Position numbers and translations under genes: made by a program
NCBI GenBank assembly: GCA_964526785.1
Contig: CAZGMJ010000012.1
Span: 1 to 64,000 of the forward strand
Direction of reading: 5' to 3'
DNA: 64,000 nt
From: CAZGMJ01 sp964526785
GTDB taxonomy: Bacteria > Planctomycetota > Phycisphaerae > Sedimentisphaerales > Anaerobacaceae
The notes under the pieces: generated by a model
Database searches by the model: none
Seen by the model: only the letters and a program-made list of their open reading frames with translations
What the model was told of the DNA's origin: nothing
Part shown: positions 62,401 through 64,000 of the stretch, in pieces
Layout of the letters: the number at the start of each line of letters is the position of its first letter
Numbering within the stretch: the stretch's first letter is position 1

Positions 62401-62655
62401 CGGGCGATGGTGTTGGCGCACGACCGGTTGTTTGTCCTCGGACCGCCCGACGTGGTCGATCCGGCCGATCCGATGGCCGCGTTTGAGAATCGCAAGGGGG
62501 CCATTCTGCGAATGCTCAATGCGGATACAGGCAGCGTACTGGCCGAACGCGAATTGGCGTTCGCCCCCGTATTCGACGGACTCGTCGCGGCCCATAAACG
62601 GCTGTTCATCTCACTCCAGGACGGTAGCGTTATGTGTCTGAGCCCAAAGGATTAA
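59434..62655 (+). CDS. exported methyltransferase-like/PQQ beta-propeller fusion
   Basis: A 1,073-residue protein. Residues 1-25 look like a signal peptide. A class I methyltransferase-like Rossmann segment follows: GGLIAHIGCGDGTLTASL (about 48-65) and YLVQGLDTDASLVEKA. From about residue 165 onward come repeated PQQ-type blades (for example FNGVLLWKRSMD, SDGALVWRFRA and ATGKVLHQARV), the pattern of BamB-like propellers. GGAGG precedes the ATG at 59434. Such fusions recur in Planctomycetota. Export makes SAM-dependent chemistry questionable, so the first domain may bind another ligand. Confidence 0.87.
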   Translation: MNRQIHCLIVSLLSLLLSTQTITAREVGPARAADTAARVLDVAGAHGGLIAHIGCGDGTLTASLRAGRRYLVQGLDTDASLVEKARRRFYEQGLSGCITADTFDGVHLPYADNLVNLLVVTDPYDLPQHEMLRVVVPGGTICTKTGQGWKRQTKDWPEQIDQWSHFLHDASGNAVAHDERVGPPRGFQWIAGPLWSRSHEFNSSLCAMVSAGGRLFYVFDEGLTGVTTPSLPERWTLTARDAFNGVLLWKRSMDKWGSDRWSKRALRSIPETIPRRLVAAENRVFMTLGYNAPVSVLDGATGEVLTTYAQTEGTQELRLIENVLLLQKNNSTVMAIDTQSDRTLWQHDVNVRPCSLTAKDDRVFYQEGRRLYCRSLRDGEPVWNITCDKPASLIVAHDALLLLMIGREIHAVSTENGQRKWAVNAGINRREMFVANDRVWHWQGEQVVGRHLNTGDIATRLQTDDVFTPGHHLRCYQSKATDNFLVTPFRGVEFVSICGGDDTQNDWVRGPCGYGIMPCNGLLYAPPHPCFCYPGVKLTGFNALAPAATADLPEKDIPLAGRLIRGAAYAQGPELASKAADRADIWPTYRRDVRRTGSTSCAVPSVVAERWRTSLQGGLTPPTVGEEHLYVAAKNTCTVYALNVSNGSQSWVFTAGGPVDSPPSLCGRLVLFGSADGHVYCLRASDGALVWRFRAAPLDKRIVAFGRLESPWRVHGSVLVRNDVVYCTAGRSSYLDGGVWLYGIDVATGKVLHQARVDTWARTRKDAEGKPFVPAYHMEGVQSDVLVSQDDFIYLGQTKFDLQLNPQRVPYVMPDSDQRVKAMDLSGQPFIVADAEPGQDYETHQRDWLERTQKHLLEQLHRDHGSHNLGDRKIGLHVFSTAGFLDDSWFNRTFWMYSATWPGYYIAHRAAKTGQLLVVGPGRTYAVGAYPSRNLQSPLFTPGQTGYLLFADDNGNKPVLDSQTRGTTKGWGFTRMQPPAWHNWMDIRIRAMVLAHDRLFVLGPPDVVDPADPMAAFENRKGAILRMLNADTGSVLAERELAFAPVFDGLVAAHKRLFISLQDGSVMCLSPKD

Positions 62656-62708
62656 GCCCGTGTGAAGAACGGCCACAGGCCATGCAGATCCGGTCCTGCC
62701 GGTCGTTG

Positions 62709-64000
62709 CTAGTGACGGTCCGTTCCGCTTAGTCGATCTATCGCCAGCGCAACGGGTGACGGACATGCTTTGCCCTGCTGTTGCCATCCCTTGACCTGTT
62801 CCATCGCCTTATGCAGCGTCTCACACGCTCGTTCGTAGCTGCATCCTGTGACGTGTGCGATCAGGCGACAGCCTCTGTCGATCAGTTTCTTATTACTGGG
62901 CGACAGCCAGATCATCGCGTTGCCGCACACCCTGCCCAGACGAACCATCGTACCGGTGCTGACGGTGTTTAGAATCAGCTTGGCCGCCAGGTGCTCCCAA
63001 AGTCTCAGCGGCGAAGGATGGATTTGAACCGGGAAGCAGAAGCCCCGCCCTTCATCCGTCGCATTGGTCCTTAGACCAACTGTCAGTGGTGCGCTTGTTG
63101 AGTACTTGCCGGTCTCTCTCTCAAACGGCACGTCAAGCAATCTCTGTTCGTCGCCCGCTGCCGCAACCGTGATGACGGCCGAAACTGGCCCCTGCGTGCG
63201 GCTGTCATCGGGCTCACAGCCAATCCGGAATCTCCAGATTTCCTCATTGTCAAGCGAGGGCGGGTCCGATTGCAGGACATCGGGGGCATTCAACTCCGCA
63301 TATGTGCTCGCATTCCAGCGCAGAGTCCGCGGATCACGCCGCAACATTCGCTGCCAGGCATCCACTGTGGAGAGCATCGGATTCTTAACAAAGGCCCACG
63401 AAATCGGCGACTGCATATCCCCCTGCCTGCGAAACGGCGGCACCATGAACGTAGGCGAGCGCTCGGTCGTATCGGTTAGTACGTCGAGCAGCAGCGAGTC
63501 CGCCAGATACGTAACCAATCCCTGTTGTCGGTAGATATCCTCTTCGAACGCTATCATCCGGGTCATTGCGGCAACGCATTCGGCACTCTCCAGTTCACTC
63601 AGTAACTTCTCAAACCGGTCGCAGTAATCCTGTCCAGCCAGGCGGCCCATGCCCAATTGTGCCATCTTCGATTCGTCGAGATAGCCTCTTAGCAACTGCG
63701 TCAGTGCAATTTCCAGGGCAGCCCCGACAACCAGAAGCTCCACCGTTACCGCCTGCATCCGTGTCGAACCGCTAATCGCCATAGGACCGGTAGTCAAATC
63801 CAGCCTGGCAATCCGCGGTTCCTCGATCACCTCGCGACTGCGCTGAACGCGACGCACAAGCAAGTCCGTCGGATTATTGTACACGAAGAACACCTTCGCC
63901 CCGGCATCGAGCCCTTCCCATGCAGTCCCGATGACGAACGGCGTTTCCCCGCCTTCGGTAATGGCAACCACCAAATCGCCCTGTCTCACGCCTGCCTCGC
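62709..64000 (-). CDS. MurQ/GCKR-like SIS-domain protein, 5' end outside the window
   Basis: A partial protein of more than 426 residues. DLVVAITEGGETPFVIG is the SIS sugar-phosphate site. GPMAISGSTRMQAVTVE matches the MurQ segment around the catalytic Glu/Ser. KLILNTVSTGTMVRLGRVCG and IWLSPSNKKLIDRGCRLI match the MurQ C-terminal part. About 200 residues that single-domain MurQ (about 300 residues) lacks lie between the two matches, which is closer to glucokinase-regulator-type proteins. It may cleave N-acetylmuramate 6-phosphate or sense a sugar phosphate. The frame stays open through position 64000, so the start lies beyond it. Confidence 0.88.
   Translation of the reverse strand, partial: EAGVRQGDLVVAITEGGETPFVIGTAWEGLDAGAKVFFVYNNPTDLLVRRVQRSREVIEEPRIARLDLTTGPMAISGSTRMQAVTVELLVVGAALEIALTQLLRGYLDESKMAQLGMGRLAGQDYCDRFEKLLSELESAECVAAMTRMIAFEEDIYRQQGLVTYLADSLLLDVLTDTTERSPTFMVPPFRRQGDMQSPISWAFVKNPMLSTVDAWQRMLRRDPRTLRWNASTYAELNAPDVLQSDPPSLDNEEIWRFRIGCEPDDSRTQGPVSAVITVAAAGDEQRLLDVPFERETGKYSTSAPLTVGLRTNATDEGRGFCFPVQIHPSPLRLWEHLAAKLILNTVSTGTMVRLGRVCGNAMIWLSPSNKKLIDRGCRLIAHVTGCSYERACETLHKAMEQVKGWQQQGKACPSPVALAIDRLSGTDRH

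Overview
The window looks like a chromosomal segment from a member of the Planctomycetota, most likely class Phycisphaerae and possibly a Sedimentisphaerales-type anaerobe. This is inferred from gene content, not from a marker gene. The pointers are two Tat-exported sulfatases, a CotH/lamin-tail protein with a dockerin placed just after the signal peptide, a methylated pseudopilin of the planctomycete H-X9-DG type, an exported methyltransferase-like/PQQ-propeller fusion, a complete type II secretion operon with an oversized secretin, and many Gfo/Idh/MocA- and epimerase-type sugar enzymes. No tRNA, rRNA, CRISPR array, transposase or phage gene was seen.

Layout. 1-0.9 kb is non-coding and holds degenerate dispersed repeats. 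0.97-4.7 kb is a small carbohydrate-catabolism block: Gfo/Idh/MocA dehydrogenase, TIM-barrel isomerase and DeoC, convergent with a DhnA-type class I aldolase. 5.1-11 kb (minus strand) holds the giant CotH/lamin-tail/dockerin protein, a dual-specificity-type phosphatase with an unusual 5' end and a small membrane protein. 11.9-20.3 kb (plus) has a strong-looking promoter driving a 2,075-residue exported protein (PASTA-like repeats and a C-terminal CFI-box) and a two-PDZ exported protein; their joint function is unknown. 20.3-25.9 kb has a sulfatase, a three-gene sugar-nucleotide cassette (GDP-mannose 3,5-epimerase-like, GHMP-kinase-like, tandem nucleotidyltransferase) and a divergent AraC regulator.

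25.9-35.3 kb is the most interesting functional unit. On the minus strand an Rrf2 regulator with three clustered cysteines, a cupin, an HD-domain protein, a DUF255/thioredoxin-like protein, Hcp (hydroxylamine/NO reductase), an Fe-S protein and an SO_0444-type permease read away from a divergent plus-strand pair: a NapC/NrfH-type tetraheme quinol dehydrogenase and an octaheme HAO-like cytochrome. The pair resembles the haoCA module of Campylobacterota. With Hcp it could carry nitrite or NO through hydroxylamine to ammonium, under Fe-S redox or NO control. The first heme site of the tetraheme protein is CX3CH rather than CXXCH.

35.3-38.7 kb is an overlapping three-gene operon: ABC ATPase, TIGR02757 protein and a large unknown protein. 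39.1-53.4 kb is a type II secretion operon in the order gspE-F-G-H-I-J-K-L-M, two GspC-like paralogues, a Met/Arg/Glu-rich membrane protein, then gspD, with a recognisable promoter and terminator. The secretin appears to carry about twice the usual number of periplasmic N-modules. 54.2-64 kb holds accessory genes: a SAP mini-protein, an aminoglycoside-phosphotransferase-like kinase, a pseudopilin, a second sulfatase, a polytopic membrane protein, the methyltransferase-like/PQQ protein and a MurQ/GCKR-like SIS protein cut by the window end. The secretion system is the likely exporter for at least some of the signal-peptide-bearing proteins (inference).
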